Source: Candidatus Sedimenticola sp. (ex Thyasira tokunagai) (lineage in GTDB: Bacteria; Pseudomonadota; Gammaproteobacteria; Chromatiales; Chromatiaceae). From it: 64,000 nucleotides of DNA. This document shows positions 1-8,588 of this stretch, piece after piece. Where the stretch lies: positions 4,465,001 through 4,529,000 of the forward strand of contig CP134874.1 in NCBI GenBank assembly GCA_037318855.1. The letters are read 5' to 3'. Both the position numbers and the translations under genes were made by a program. The stretch's first letter is position 1, and every line of letters begins with the position of its first letter. The notes beneath the pieces were generated by a model. It ran no database searches. It saw only the letters and a program-made list of their open reading frames with translations, and was not told the DNA's origin.

Positions 1-1
1 T

Positions 2-415
2 GGTGAACGTGGCCTGCTACGCATTGAGCAGGGCAAAGGCGGCAAAGACCGGCTGTTGCCCCTAGGGCCGACACTGCTGGAACAGCTGCGTGATTACTGG
101 CGGCACTACCGACCCGATAACTGGTTGTTCCCAAGTCCGCTTCTTGTGAAGCCCTTGAATGTGAGTGCTATTCAGCGTGTCTTCGCTCGGGTCAAGCAGC
201 AAGCTGGAGTGAAGAAGCGTGGAGGTATCCACAGTCTACGTCACGCCTATGCCACCCACCAACTCGAAGCCGGTATACCGATCCACCGACTGCAACACCT
301 ACTGGGGCATCAGGATTTGCACTCAACACTGCGCTACGTCCACTGGGTACCTAGCAAAAATGAGGGGAGCGGCCCTCATGACCTGATGGCTAATCTGGAA
401 GTGGATCATGACTGA
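2..415 (+). CDS. Tyrosine recombinase (IS91-associated integrase), C-terminal part
   Basis: C-terminal catalytic domain of a phage-integrase-type tyrosine recombinase that would cut and rejoin DNA for the IS91-like element. The open frame runs in from before base 1: codons from base 2 read GERGLLRIEQGKGGKDR, which includes the catalytic-Lys beta hairpin (GKGGKDR). Downstream come HSLRHAYATH (His-x-x-Arg box), LLGH (second His) and LRYVHW (Tyr nucleophile), so the catalytic half is complete here. The N-terminal core-binding domain and first catalytic Arg lie outside the window. Its end overlaps the next gene by 8 bases, suggesting translational coupling. An internal TTG at 56 is unlikely to be the true start because it would remove the Lys hairpin. 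Confidence 0.85.
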   Translation, partial: GERGLLRIEQGKGGKDRLLPLGPTLLEQLRDYWRHYRPDNWLFPSPLLVKPLNVSAIQRVFARVKQQAGVKKRGGIHSLRHAYATHQLEAGIPIHRLQHLLGHQDLHSTLRYVHWVPSKNEGSGPHDLMANLEVDHD

Positions 416-830
416 ATTGGTCACAATGCAAAGCATCATGCAACAGCGCTTGGAGTCACATGCCCAGGATCACCCCCTGAACAAGCGCCAGTGGCAGGTC
501 TGCCACCACATCCTCGACTGCCGCACCGAAGTCCTTGGGGGAATGAAGCTGCAGTGTGATCACTGCCATGAGCCGCAGATACTCTACTACGCCTGCCGTG
601 ACCGCCACTGCCCACGCTGCCAGAAAAAGGCCACCGAAGAGTGGAGCGCGAAGCAACAGGCCAATGTGTTGCCGGTGACCTATCACCACCTGGTGTTCAC
701 CCTGCCGCATCTCCTCAACCCCTGGATAGCCATCCAACCGCGGCAGTTATATGGACTGCTGTTTGAATCTGCCTGGAGCACTTTGAATACCTTTGGGAGT
801 TATAGTCAAATCTGGTGTTTAACCAGTTGA
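408..830 (+). pseudogene. IS91-family transposase, N-terminal fragment (interrupted by IS256 element)
   Basis: First part of a Y2 (HUH) rolling-circle transposase. It contains the zinc-binding region with the pairs CDHC, ACRDRHC and PRC typical of IS91 transposases, followed by YHHLVFTLPH. The genuine gene sequence ends at 796, where an IS256-family element is inserted; the last codons to 830 come from that insertion and end in a chance stop. Removing 797-2181 plus one copy of the 9-bp duplication joins this frame exactly to the fragment starting at 2191, reading NTFGRKRLKGRMGM. The gene is therefore inactive in its present form but otherwise undamaged, implying a recent insertion. Confidence 0.85.
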
Positions 831-2181
831 ATCAAGCGGCGACCTGATCGACTCCTGTTACCTCAACACCATCTTTAAATTTGATTCCGGTTATCACCTT
901 CGCCAGGTAACCGAAACCCCGTAATCGTCTCCACTTCTTCTCGGCACACAGGCCGAGTTTGAACATCATGTGTAGCATGCCGTCACGCGATAGGCAGCCC
1001 TTGGAACGCTTGGTTCGATGGCGGATTGTCCCGAAGGTTGATTCAATCGGATTGCTGGTCCGAATGCTCTGCCAGTGCTGTGCCGGAAAGTGATAGAAAG
1101 CCATCAGTTCCTCTCGGTCTTTGTGCAGACAGATGGCAGCCTTCGGATACTTCGGCTCATACGTTTTGATAAACAGATCAAAGGCCTTTTCCGCATCGGC
1201 CTGAGTCTCCGCCTGCCAGATGTTATGCAGTGCCTGCTTCGCTTTCGGCTGAGCTGTCTTTGGCAGGCAGTTCAGCACGTTCATGGTCTTGTGCATCCAG
1301 CAGCGCTGCTGGCGCGTCTCAGGATATACTTCCTCCAGCGCAGCCCAGAAGCCCATGGCACCGTCACCGATCGCCAATTTGGGCGGGTTCAGTCCGCGTG
1401 ACTTCAGCTTCAACAGTACCTCCCGCCAGCTCTGCGTGGACTCCCGCACACCATCCTCAATTGCCAGAAAATGCTTCTCACCACGCTCATTCACACCGAT
1501 CACCACCAGGGCACACAGCTTCGTCTGCTCTGCTCTCAGTCCGCTGTAGACACCGTCTGCCCACACATACACCCAATGCTCCTTATCCAGGCGCTCCTCA
1601 CACCAGCTCCGATATTCTTCTGCCCAGACCTGCTTCAGACGCGATACCGTGCTGGCCGACAAGCCTGTTGCATCCGGACCCACCAGCACTTTCAGGGCCT
1701 CACCCATCTCACCACTGGAAATCCCCTTCAGGTAGAGCCACGGCAGCGCCGCTTCCAGTGACTTCGTCTTGCGTACATACGGCGGTACCAGAGCTGATCG
1801 GAACGTCACCGGCTCGCCGGTCTTCGCTCGAACTTTGGGGATCTCGACCGTGACCGGCCCCAATCCTGTCTGCAGTTTACGAGCTGGCAGATGACCATTA
1901 CGCACCACACCCGCCTTGCCATCCTCTGTCCGTCGCTCGGTGTGCTCCACCAACAGCTCCAGCAGCTCTGCCTCTACCGCCTGGTAGATCAACTGCTCTG
2001 CACCGCTTCTCAGCAACTCTGTCAGCGGATCGATAATCGTATCTCGACCTGCCAGCTTAACAACGTTATTCTTACTCATGGTGGCGTATCTCCAATGGTT
2101 GTTTTGATGTCTCGCAACAACAAATCAACCAGATACGCCGCCCTTTTTCAACTACTCAAACACCAGATTCAGTTATAACTC
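797..2181 (-). mobile_element. IS256-family insertion sequence, copy 1 (1385 bp)
   Basis: Complete insertion sequence with 24-bp imperfect terminal inverted repeats at 797-820 and 2158-2181 (20 of 24 match; both begin GAGTTATA and end TCTGGTGTTT) flanked by a perfect 9-bp direct duplication, TACCTTTGG, at 788-796 and 2182-2190. Duplications of 8-9 bp are normal for IS256. It carries one intact transposase gene on the minus strand. A near-identical copy lies at 30181-31566. It splits the IS91 transposase gene. Confidence 0.95.
832..2079 (-). CDS. IS256-family (Mutator-type) transposase
   Basis: DDE transposase of the Mutator/IS256 superfamily, 415 residues, the usual length. Visible family features are the WADGVYSG region with the first catalytic Asp, AIGDGAMGFW with the second Asp, the CWMHKTMNVL motif, and SNPIESTFGTIRHRT with the catalytic Glu near the C-terminus. 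It would act in trans on the 24-bp ends of its own element and of the second copy at 30181-31566. The reading frame is intact here, whereas the second copy carries a single-base insertion, so this is the only apparently functional source in the window. Confidence 0.95.
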   Translation of the reverse strand: MSKNNVVKLAGRDTIIDPLTELLRSGAEQLIYQAVEAELLELLVEHTERRTEDGKAGVVRNGHLPARKLQTGLGPVTVEIPKVRAKTGEPVTFRSALVPPYVRKTKSLEAALPWLYLKGISSGEMGEALKVLVGPDATGLSASTVSRLKQVWAEEYRSWCEERLDKEHWVYVWADGVYSGLRAEQTKLCALVVIGVNERGEKHFLAIEDGVRESTQSWREVLLKLKSRGLNPPKLAIGDGAMGFWAALEEVYPETRQQRCWMHKTMNVLNCLPKTAQPKAKQALHNIWQAETQADAEKAFDLFIKTYEPKYPKAAICLHKDREELMAFYHFPAQHWQSIRTSNPIESTFGTIRHRTKRSKGCLSRDGMLHMMFKLGLCAEKKWRRLRGFGYLAKVITGIKFKDGVEVTGVDQVAA

Positions 2182-2190
2182 TACCTTTGG

Positions 2191-2929
2191 CCGTAAACGA
2201 CTGAAGGGTCGTATGGGCATGGTTGCGGTGCTTCATACGTGGGGGCAAAGTCTAAGTCGTCACGTCCATCTTCACTGCCTGGTGCCGGGTGGTGCGTTGA
2301 GCAACGGCAGGCATTGGCAGGGCGTTAAAGGCGACTACCTGTTTCCGGTGAGAGCGCTCTCCCGCCACTTTAGAGGAGGCTTTGTCAGCCGGTTGCGACA
2401 CGGCACTGATACTGGTGAGCTGCCCCGACTGAAAGATATCCGGCAGATTAAGGAGACCCTGAACCAACTCATGGGCGTAGAGTGGGTGGTATACAGCAAA
2501 CCCTGTCTCCATTACACCACCACGGTGATCGATTATCTGGCCCGTTATAGCCACCGCATCGCACTGAGTGACCATCGACTGCAGGGGGTGAATGACCAGG
2601 GCAAAGTGCTCTTGAGTTACAAAGATTACCGGGACCATGACAAACGCAAAACCCTCCCTCTAAAACCTGAAGAGCTGATCCGACGGTTCCTGCTCCATAT
2701 CCTACCCAAGCGTTTTATGCGTATCCGTCATTTTGGATACTTGGCGAACAGTTGCCGAAAAAAGTGTCTGAGTCAGATCAGGGAAGTGATGGCGATGCAT
2801 CAAGAGAGTGAAGGCGAGGCCGGGACGGCAATAGAACCGCTCTTTGACGGCTACCCCTGTCCAGCGTGTCACGAGGGACAGCTCAAGATCATTGCGTACT
2901 TACTGCCCAGACGCTATGAAGGAGGGTGA
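2191..2929 (+). pseudogene. IS91-family transposase, C-terminal fragment
   Basis: Second part of the interrupted Y2 transposase. It holds the HUH metal-binding motif in HVHLHCLVPGG and, further on, YLARYSHR, in which two tyrosines separated by three residues form the Y2 catalytic pair. The frame is open from the IS256 boundary, with a first internal ATG at 2213, and ends with a Cys-containing stretch (CPACHEGQ). Both catalytic motifs survive, but they are cut off from the zinc domain and native start 1.4 kb upstream, so activity would need excision of the IS256 element. Confidence 0.85.
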
Positions 2930-3248
2930 CCCTATAGTGAGGGTGAGATAAGAGGAAGGATACTGGGCAGGCTACGGCTTGCTTATGGACTATTGCGACC
3001 TGGAGGGTGCAAACTGAATGAAAATCGGGTAAAAAGGGTAGAAAGCCCCATTAAGTGGAGGAGTTGCGGTGCTGAACAGGGAGTATATGGATGAAAGCGC
3101 GATCACAACCTATCACCGGCCATCAAGTGCTGTTTAGTCCAAAAAACAATCCCCTATTAAAGTAGAGTGCCGTGCAAGAATCGGCTCAGTCCAACAGACA
3201 TTTATCCGTCATGCTGAACTGCGCACAACGGATAAATGCTTAGCTGTT

Positions 3249-3407
3249 CTATTGCAAGGAGTTGTAACGCCGCCATGTGCCGCTGCAAGCGTGCAATTCA
3301 CCCCGTAGCGTGGTTCACCCGGCAGGTGAAAGTGTAAATTGATATCAACGGTTCTCATTTCAGTAACTTAACTTCAGAGTGGAGCGGTCAACTGCGGCTT
3401 CTAGGTT
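3249..3407. repeat. 159-bp direct repeat, partial copy of a MITE-like element
   Basis: These 159 bases recur at 31658-31816, apparently without change, including the terminal CAACTGCGGCTTCTAGGTT. At the second site that terminus is matched by an inverted copy at 30132-30150, so the present copy is only the right half of the element; the IS91-like element abuts it on the left. No coding potential was seen in it. Confidence 0.8.
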
Positions 3408-3433
3408 AAACATAAGAGGAGAAACTGGTGCCG

Positions 3434-3733
3434 CTACTTCTGCTCCCTCGAATAGCTATCGACCATCGCCTTGCAGCCCTTGCTATCAGCATCTGCTTCA
3501 CAGGTGGTTTTGATCGTCTCACATGCAGCCATGCCGAGAGAGAGCGCCATATCACCCATGGACTTGGCCATCGCGTTATCACCAGAATCGGAGGCTTTAA
3601 TCTTCTCTGACTGCGCCACCATCTGCGATGTGCAATTCTCGTAGACCGACACCCATTCGGGGTCGGAACAACCTGACAGCGTCAGTGCCGCCAACATGGC
3701 GGCGGAGAGTGTAACCGGGCGTAATTTTGTCAT
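3434..3733 (-). CDS. Small predicted lipoprotein, function unknown
   Basis: A 99-residue protein with a short signal sequence and lipobox (LTLSGC, Cys at about residue 21), so it should be lipidated and anchored in a membrane facing the periplasm. The mature part has four further cysteines (ENC, AAC, TTC, KGC), suggesting disulfides. The start at 3733 is chosen over the longer frame to 3871 because AAGGAG lies just upstream and because the signal peptide begins there. It follows the SDR gene on the same strand by 73 bases. I do not recognise the family. Confidence 0.75.
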   Translation of the reverse strand: MTKLRPVTLSAAMLAALTLSGCSDPEWVSVYENCTSQMVAQSEKIKASDSGDNAMAKSMGDMALSLGMAACETIKTTCEADADSKGCKAMVDSYSREQK

Positions 3734-3806
3734 CTCGTAACTCCTTTGAATACGTCTTTTCCACCACTTCACAACATTGCGAAACAGCAGCATCAGCCTG
3801 CCCCTG

Positions 3807-4676
3807 TCACAACGCCGAGTCAAGGAAATCCAGCCCACTTTCAAGGCTCTCATGACGCAGGACAACTCCAAGCTCTCTCAGCATCTTGCGATTATCCAAA
3901 CGCCTCGATTCACACATATAGGACATCATACCGGCCGAGAGTCGGCCGTCTCCATCCGCCAACGAAATCAACGGCGGCCTCGGCAGTCCCGCCCGATCAG
4001 CGATACGATTGAAATAGTCGGTCATATTCCCAGGGTGACCGTCGCTGACATTGTAGATCTCACCACTGCCACCCCGCACCATGGCGGCAAGGCAGATCTG
4101 TACCAGATCATCGATATGGATCCGGTTGGTGTAGGGTGCCTCCTCCTCCCGTACCATCGGCAACCCCTTGCGCAACCGTTCCAGCGGCAGCTTTCCCGGC
4201 CCATAGATGCCGGCCACCCGCAAAATGACCAGCTCCGTCGGCCGTGTTTGACACCATTGGTGAAACCGCTGCTCCGCATCCCGGCGACGCAACGCCCTCT
4301 CCACCACGGGGTGGACCGGCCGGGTCTCATCTACCCAGTCACCACCACAGTCGCCATAGACACCGGTGGTGCTGAGATAGACGATACGGCGTGGTGCACC
4401 TTGGCGGTCACAAGCCGCCAACAGGTGAGCCACACGGCTATCCTCGACACCTCTACGGGGTGGTGGGGCAAAGTAGAAGAGTTCGGAACCGGCCAGTGGC
4501 AGAGGGGGTGGATCAACATCATCAAGATTGGCCTGTACCGCCACGATTCCCTGCTGCTCCAGCGTCTTAACACTCTCCTCACTACGCACCAGGCCAATGG
4601 CGCCAAGCCCCTGTTTCTGCAGCTCCAGCACCACTTTCTGACCCAGATATCCACAGCCGACAATTAACCTATTCAT
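3807..4676 (-). CDS. SDR-family NAD(P)-dependent epimerase/oxidoreductase (YeeZ-like)
   Basis: A 289-residue extended short-chain dehydrogenase with the dinucleotide-binding glycine motif GCGYLGQK at residues 7-14. YLSTTGVYGD follows in the position of the catalytic Ser/Thr-Tyr region, and RVAGIYGPG is typical of nucleotide-sugar epimerase-like SDRs. Substrate is unknown; the E. coli YeeZ group is likewise poorly characterised. It is divergent from the flavin reductase gene, with 76 bases between starts that must hold both promoters. The lipoprotein gene lies downstream on the same strand. Confidence 0.8.
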   Translation of the reverse strand: MNRLIVGCGYLGQKVVLELQKQGLGAIGLVRSEESVKTLEQQGIVAVQANLDDVDPPPLPLAGSELFYFAPPPRRGVEDSRVAHLLAACDRQGAPRRIVYLSTTGVYGDCGGDWVDETRPVHPVVERALRRRDAEQRFHQWCQTRPTELVILRVAGIYGPGKLPLERLRKGLPMVREEEAPYTNRIHIDDLVQICLAAMVRGGSGEIYNVSDGHPGNMTDYFNRIADRAGLPRPPLISLADGDGRLSAGMMSYMCESRRLDNRKMLRELGVVLRHESLESGLDFLDSAL

Positions 4677-4752
4677 AACAAGCTTTTATTCCGCAGTAAA
4701 ATAGTAGAGAATTAATCACGATACAGACTAACATCCGCATACAGAGGATCCT

Positions 4753-5766
4753 ATGAGTTTCACAGTAAAAGTTGAACCCAGTGGCCACGAATTCAGCGCC
4801 GAACCAAATGAGGCCATCCTCGATGCAGCCGAGCGCCAAGGTATTACCCTGCCCTACGGCTGCCGTAACGGTGCCTGTGGCAGCTGTTCCGGTCAGCTGA
4901 TCTCCGGTGGGATCACCTACCCGGAGGAAGAGGTTGCACCAATCGAAGAAGCTGGAGGGAGCTGCCTCACCTGTCAGGCCAGCGCCATCAGCGACATCGT
5001 CATTCACCTCCATGAGGTGGAGAGCAGCAAAGAGATCGAAGTGAGGACTCTGCCCAGCAGAGTGGAGAAGCTGGAGCCGCTCGCCGATGATGTGATGCGC
5101 GTCTACCTCTCCCTCCCAGAAGGCCAGCGTATGCAGTTTCTTGCCGGTCAGTATCTCGACTTCATCATGGAAGACGGCCGACGTCGTGCCTTCTCCATGG
5201 CCAACGCTCCCCATAATGACCGTGCCATTGAACTGCACATCCGCCACGTCGATGGCGGTGAGTTTACCGACCATGTCTTCAATGATATGAAAGCGGGTGA
5301 TATCCAGACCATCCAGGCACCGATGGGTGGCTTCTACCTGCGCGAGGAGTCCGAGCGGCCGCTGATCTTTATGGCCGGCGGCACCGGCTTTGCTCCACTA
5401 AAGGCGATCATCGAACATGCTATCCATGCCGGTCTGAATCGCCCGGTCCACCTCTACTGGGGGGTGCGCACCGAGAGTGACCTCTATCTTAACGACCTCG
5501 CCCAGAGCTGGGCCGACAGCCTGAGGGATTTCAGTTATACCCCCGTGTTGTCAGAGCCTGAAGAGGGCTGGGGTGGTAAAACAGGCTGGGTCCATGAAGC
5601 GGTTATAGCAGACCACCCCGACATGAGTGCCTTCGACCTCTACATGAGCGGCCCCCCTCCAATGGTTTTTGCCGGTAAGCGTGCTTTTATCGAAGCCGGC
5701 ATGTCAGAAGACAACATGTACTCTGACGTATTTGAGTGGGCTCAGGATAATCCTGATAAAGAGTAG
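4753..5766 (+). CDS. 2Fe-2S ferredoxin-type NAD(P)H-flavin reductase (CDP-6-deoxy-glucoseen reductase-like)
   Basis: A 337-residue electron-transfer protein. The N-terminal plant-type ferredoxin domain carries CRNGACGSC and a later Cys in SCLTC, the four ligands of a 2Fe-2S cluster. It is followed by an FAD-binding domain (RRAFSMANAP, the RxxS flavin motif) and an NAD(P)-binding domain (MAGGTGFAPLK and a YMSGPPPMV segment). The family passes electrons from NAD(P)H to a partner oxygenase, reductase or free flavin. Automatic naming often follows the ascarylose enzyme AscD, but no deoxysugar genes are nearby, so the partner is unknown. A Shine-Dalgarno-like AGAGGA precedes the ATG. Confidence 0.85.
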   Translation: MSFTVKVEPSGHEFSAEPNEAILDAAERQGITLPYGCRNGACGSCSGQLISGGITYPEEEVAPIEEAGGSCLTCQASAISDIVIHLHEVESSKEIEVRTLPSRVEKLEPLADDVMRVYLSLPEGQRMQFLAGQYLDFIMEDGRRRAFSMANAPHNDRAIELHIRHVDGGEFTDHVFNDMKAGDIQTIQAPMGGFYLREESERPLIFMAGGTGFAPLKAIIEHAIHAGLNRPVHLYWGVRTESDLYLNDLAQSWADSLRDFSYTPVLSEPEEGWGGKTGWVHEAVIADHPDMSAFDLYMSGPPPMVFAGKRAFIEAGMSEDNMYSDVFEWAQDNPDKE

Positions 5767-5830
5767 AAGATTCAGCTTAGAGCGCCGGTATAAACCGTAG
5801 ATATAATCTACCCATCCTGGCCGTTGTGCT

Positions 5831-5993
5831 AAGGAACCTCTGAATGAATCTGGTCACAGCAGATTGGTGATCGGAATTTGTCAATTTGAGGCGTGAATCG
5901 CACGTAATAGCAGGCTATTGCAAAGATTCACAACGATAAAGTGGCAAATTCCGGCGCCAAAATGCGTGAACATAATTCGTTCAGAGGTTCCCT
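5831..5993. repeat. MITE-like element with 19-bp inverted ends
   Basis: Non-coding segment bounded by AAGGAACCTCTGAATGAAT at 5831-5849 and the near-perfect inverse at 5975-5993 (17 of 19 match). It fills most of the gap between the flavin reductase and hemY, which converge here, and shows no open frame. No clear target duplication beyond about 3 bp was found. Confidence 0.65.
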
Positions 5994-6020
5994 AAATAGC
6001 TCTGATAAAAATGGGCGAAA

Positions 6021-7325
6021 CTACTTCGCCTCAATCACCTCAAGCTTTGGCGGCGGGTTAATATCGGTAGGAACACTCTCTAGTCCGTGAGCGTCCAACC
6101 GTGCGCCGGCAGGGTGCAGCAACGCCGGCAGTTCAGGCAATGGCGTATCGGAAGACAACTTCAGCCCCGATTTGAAACAGTCGAGAGCCTTTGTCTGCTC
6201 GCCCATACTCTCCAGCAACACGCCCAATTCACGGTAGGCCGGAGTTGACGGCGCCGCCCCGATACTCGCTTCAAAATAGCTGCGCGCCTTACCCCACAGT
6301 TTGTGGCGCAGGCAGAGGCGGCCCAGAGTCAAAAGTAATACGGGATCCTGGGGGTGGGACTGTAGCCAGAACTCAGCGACATTCAACTGGCGGGCACTAT
6401 CCTCTATCTCCACCCGGCCATAAAGCTCTACAAGGTCATCGCTCCAGTGCCGATCGATAAACTCCTGGAGCAACCCTTCAACACGGTCATTACTGCCACG
6501 ATTGATCAGGTAATTAACAAATACCGTGACCATCTCCTCACTCTCCCGCACCGACTTGGGGATCTTTTTCCAGACACTCTCCAACTCCTCTGGTTTGGTG
6601 TCCTGAGCGGCCTGGGTAAGCAGGTTGTGGAAAATATTAAACTCCAGCTTCTGCTGCTCCTCCTGCTCAATCACTTTGCGTTTTTTGAGATCCGGTAACA
6701 GCCGATTGAGTTCCTCCCAGTCATCGAGGCGCTCGTACAGCTCCTTCAGAAGTTTCAGCACATGAGCATGCTTAGGGGCTATGGTCTGTAGATGTTTGAG
6801 GGTCGCCAGTGCCTGCTCCAGCTGCGCATGATCCAGCTGTAGCTCCGCCTGGGTCAGACCGACGGCAACATCGGCCGACGGCATACTCTCATGAGCCAGC
6901 TGAAGATATTGATCGCGCCGGTCATGAGCACCCTGCTGCTGTGCCGAACGGGCCGCAGCCAGGTAGTTAAGCATCGGTGTCTCGGACTTGCCTGCAAAAC
7001 GGATCAGATCCTTCTCCGCCTGCTGCCAGTTACCTTCAGAAAGCTCCACTAAACCCTGGGTCAGGAACTTGCGTGAACGTTTGGCGCCACGCAGCTGCCG
7101 CCAACCACGAACCTGCTGAGGCACTGCCCAGATACGCGCAATGGTACGCAGGACAAAGTAGAGCAGGGCAAAAGCGACCAGGTTGAGTAGTAGGAAAAAG
7201 GCCAGGCTGCCCTCCACTGTCCACTCACCGTAACCCAGCAGCATATAGCCGTTGTCATTCATTACCGCCAGCGTAATAAGAACGGCGGCACCAAAGGCAA
7301 GCAGAGCAAGGATCAGTGTCTTCAT
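6021..7325 (-). CDS. hemY: HemY-like membrane TPR protein
   Basis: A 434-residue inner-membrane protein with two N-terminal hydrophobic segments (about residues 3-23 and 40-62) followed by a long helical, TPR-like cytoplasmic or periplasmic part with repeated WEELNRLLP and LYGRVE style helices. It belongs to the gammaproteobacterial HemY family (HemY_N), found next to hemX in haem operons; its exact biochemical role is unsettled and it is not the Bacillus protoporphyrinogen oxidase of the same name. Its start overlaps the end of hemX by 4 bases, so it is the last gene of hemC-hemD-hemX-hemY. Confidence 0.9.
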   Translation of the reverse strand: MKTLILALLAFGAAVLITLAVMNDNGYMLLGYGEWTVEGSLAFFLLLNLVAFALLYFVLRTIARIWAVPQQVRGWRQLRGAKRSRKFLTQGLVELSEGNWQQAEKDLIRFAGKSETPMLNYLAAARSAQQQGAHDRRDQYLQLAHESMPSADVAVGLTQAELQLDHAQLEQALATLKHLQTIAPKHAHVLKLLKELYERLDDWEELNRLLPDLKKRKVIEQEEQQKLEFNIFHNLLTQAAQDTKPEELESVWKKIPKSVRESEEMVTVFVNYLINRGSNDRVEGLLQEFIDRHWSDDLVELYGRVEIEDSARQLNVAEFWLQSHPQDPVLLLTLGRLCLRHKLWGKARSYFEASIGAAPSTPAYRELGVLLESMGEQTKALDCFKSGLKLSSDTPLPELPALLHPAGARLDAHGLESVPTDINPPPKLEVIEAK

Positions 7326-8506
7326 TGCCGAGCGGCCTCCTCACTCCCCTGCTGCAGCCGCTGACGCAGACGCTCCAAAGCACGGGTGATATCGGGCAGT
7401 TCAGGTTTCACACGCACCCTCTGCATCTCATTTAACTGCTGCAGCATTGCTGCCGTGCCTGACGCCTCAGCATCGAAAAACTCCCGCAGCCAGTGCTCAG
7501 CAGTCTCCAGGCTGCCGTCGTAGAGCGCCTGATTCCGTTGCAGCAGCGACAGACGAGCCGACTCCAGCTGCAACTCAAGATTACGATAGACAAAGTAGTA
7601 CTGCTCCGGCGGTAGCATGGCAGTAACCGGCTTGTCGTGACGACGCACCACCATCACCGATTTGAACCCCTCCCAACCATCTTTTAGCAGAGTATTAAGA
7701 TTGCGCTCCGATGCCTCCACGGGCCTCGATTTGAGTGGCTTACCTGACGCCACGGAGGGACGCAGGCCGACCATCTTTAGTGATTTTATCTGACCGGCCA
7801 TACCCGCCAGTTTGGCTGAAAGGCCCACCTGATCAATCACACCGGCACTTTTGAGTGCAGCAATCTCACTCGCCAGCAACTCGCGGGTGGCAGTCCACCC
7901 CGGATCGCCGGTTTCGAGCAGCCGCTGATCGGCCGCCTGCAGTGCACTTATCGCTGTAGCGACATCGTCTTCCAACTGCAACCGGTGGTTCGCCACCTGC
8001 ATCAGGTACTCCGCCTCTGCCGCCATCCATGCGCTGCTGTTGCGACCTACCCGGCGGTAGACCCTCTCCAGGGTCTCTTCAATCTCGCCGGCTTTTTTAT
8101 CCAGCGCCTGTCGCTCCGTCGCCAGCTTGTCATCCTGTTCAGAGAGTCGGCTGTTCTGCTTCTCCATCTCCGCTTTCTGGCTCTCAAATGCCTGGTGGGT
8201 CTGATCGAGACGTGACTGCAACTCCGTCGTCTGCCGGGCGGCATCGGCAATGCTCTTATCCATCTGCAGCAATGATGCCTGCATGCCGTTCCAGCGTTGG
8301 TAGCCGTAACCGAGCCCGGCGACCACAGCAACAACGGCGATCAGTGAAAGCGCCATCGCCACCCGCGGCACACTGCCGCCGCCCGGGGCGCCCGCCCGTG
8401 GGGAGGGGGTCGACTCAAGAATTTCAGCATCAACGATCTCCGCATCGGCGTCAGCCTCCGCAGAAGGGCCACTCTGACCTGTCGGGTTATTTCGTGTTTT
8501 ATTCAT
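7322..8506 (-). CDS. hemX: HemX, uroporphyrin-III C-methyltransferase-like membrane protein
   Basis: A 394-residue HemX-family protein: a charged Pro/Ala-rich N-terminus, one membrane helix at about residues 48-68, a coiled coil at about 75-145 rich in Gln/Glu, then the conserved helical HemX domain (NTLLKDGWEGFKSVMVVRR). Despite the database name it lacks a SAM-dependent methyltransferase fold; its role in haem synthesis is thought to be structural or regulatory. It lies between hemD (82-base gap) and hemY (4-base overlap). Confidence 0.9.
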   Translation of the reverse strand: MNKTRNNPTGQSGPSAEADADAEIVDAEILESTPSPRAGAPGGGSVPRVAMALSLIAVVAVVAGLGYGYQRWNGMQASLLQMDKSIADAARQTTELQSRLDQTHQAFESQKAEMEKQNSRLSEQDDKLATERQALDKKAGEIEETLERVYRRVGRNSSAWMAAEAEYLMQVANHRLQLEDDVATAISALQAADQRLLETGDPGWTATRELLASEIAALKSAGVIDQVGLSAKLAGMAGQIKSLKMVGLRPSVASGKPLKSRPVEASERNLNTLLKDGWEGFKSVMVVRRHDKPVTAMLPPEQYYFVYRNLELQLESARLSLLQRNQALYDGSLETAEHWLREFFDAEASGTAAMLQQLNEMQRVRVKPELPDITRALERLRQRLQQGSEEAARQ

Positions 8507-8588
8507 TGATGCTTCCGAATATCTGGTGTGTAACGATAGATTATCAAATGCGCCTACCCCGGGGAACCGTTACGCTTCCCGTTCCAGC

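Larger units (their letters stand above)
1..3248 (+). mobile_element. IS91-family element, left end outside window
   Basis: The stretch contains a tyrosine recombinase tail followed by a Y2/HUH transposase gene with an 8-bp overlap, an arrangement known for IS91-like elements that carry their own integrase. Beyond the transposase, 2930-3248 has no gene but holds inverted copies of a GGATAAATG / CATTTATCC motif near 3200-3240, as expected of an IS91 end. The right limit is inferred: from 3249 on the sequence matches a second locus (31658-31816), while the sequence before it does not. The left end lies outside the window. The element is itself interrupted by an IS256-family insertion at 797-2181. 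Confidence 0.75.

Noticed and set aside
1230..1853. Long open frame on the plus strand inside the IS256 element (repeated at 30615-31238)
   Set aside because: It is antisense to the transposase, has Pro/Ser/His-rich low-complexity content and appears twice only because the element does.
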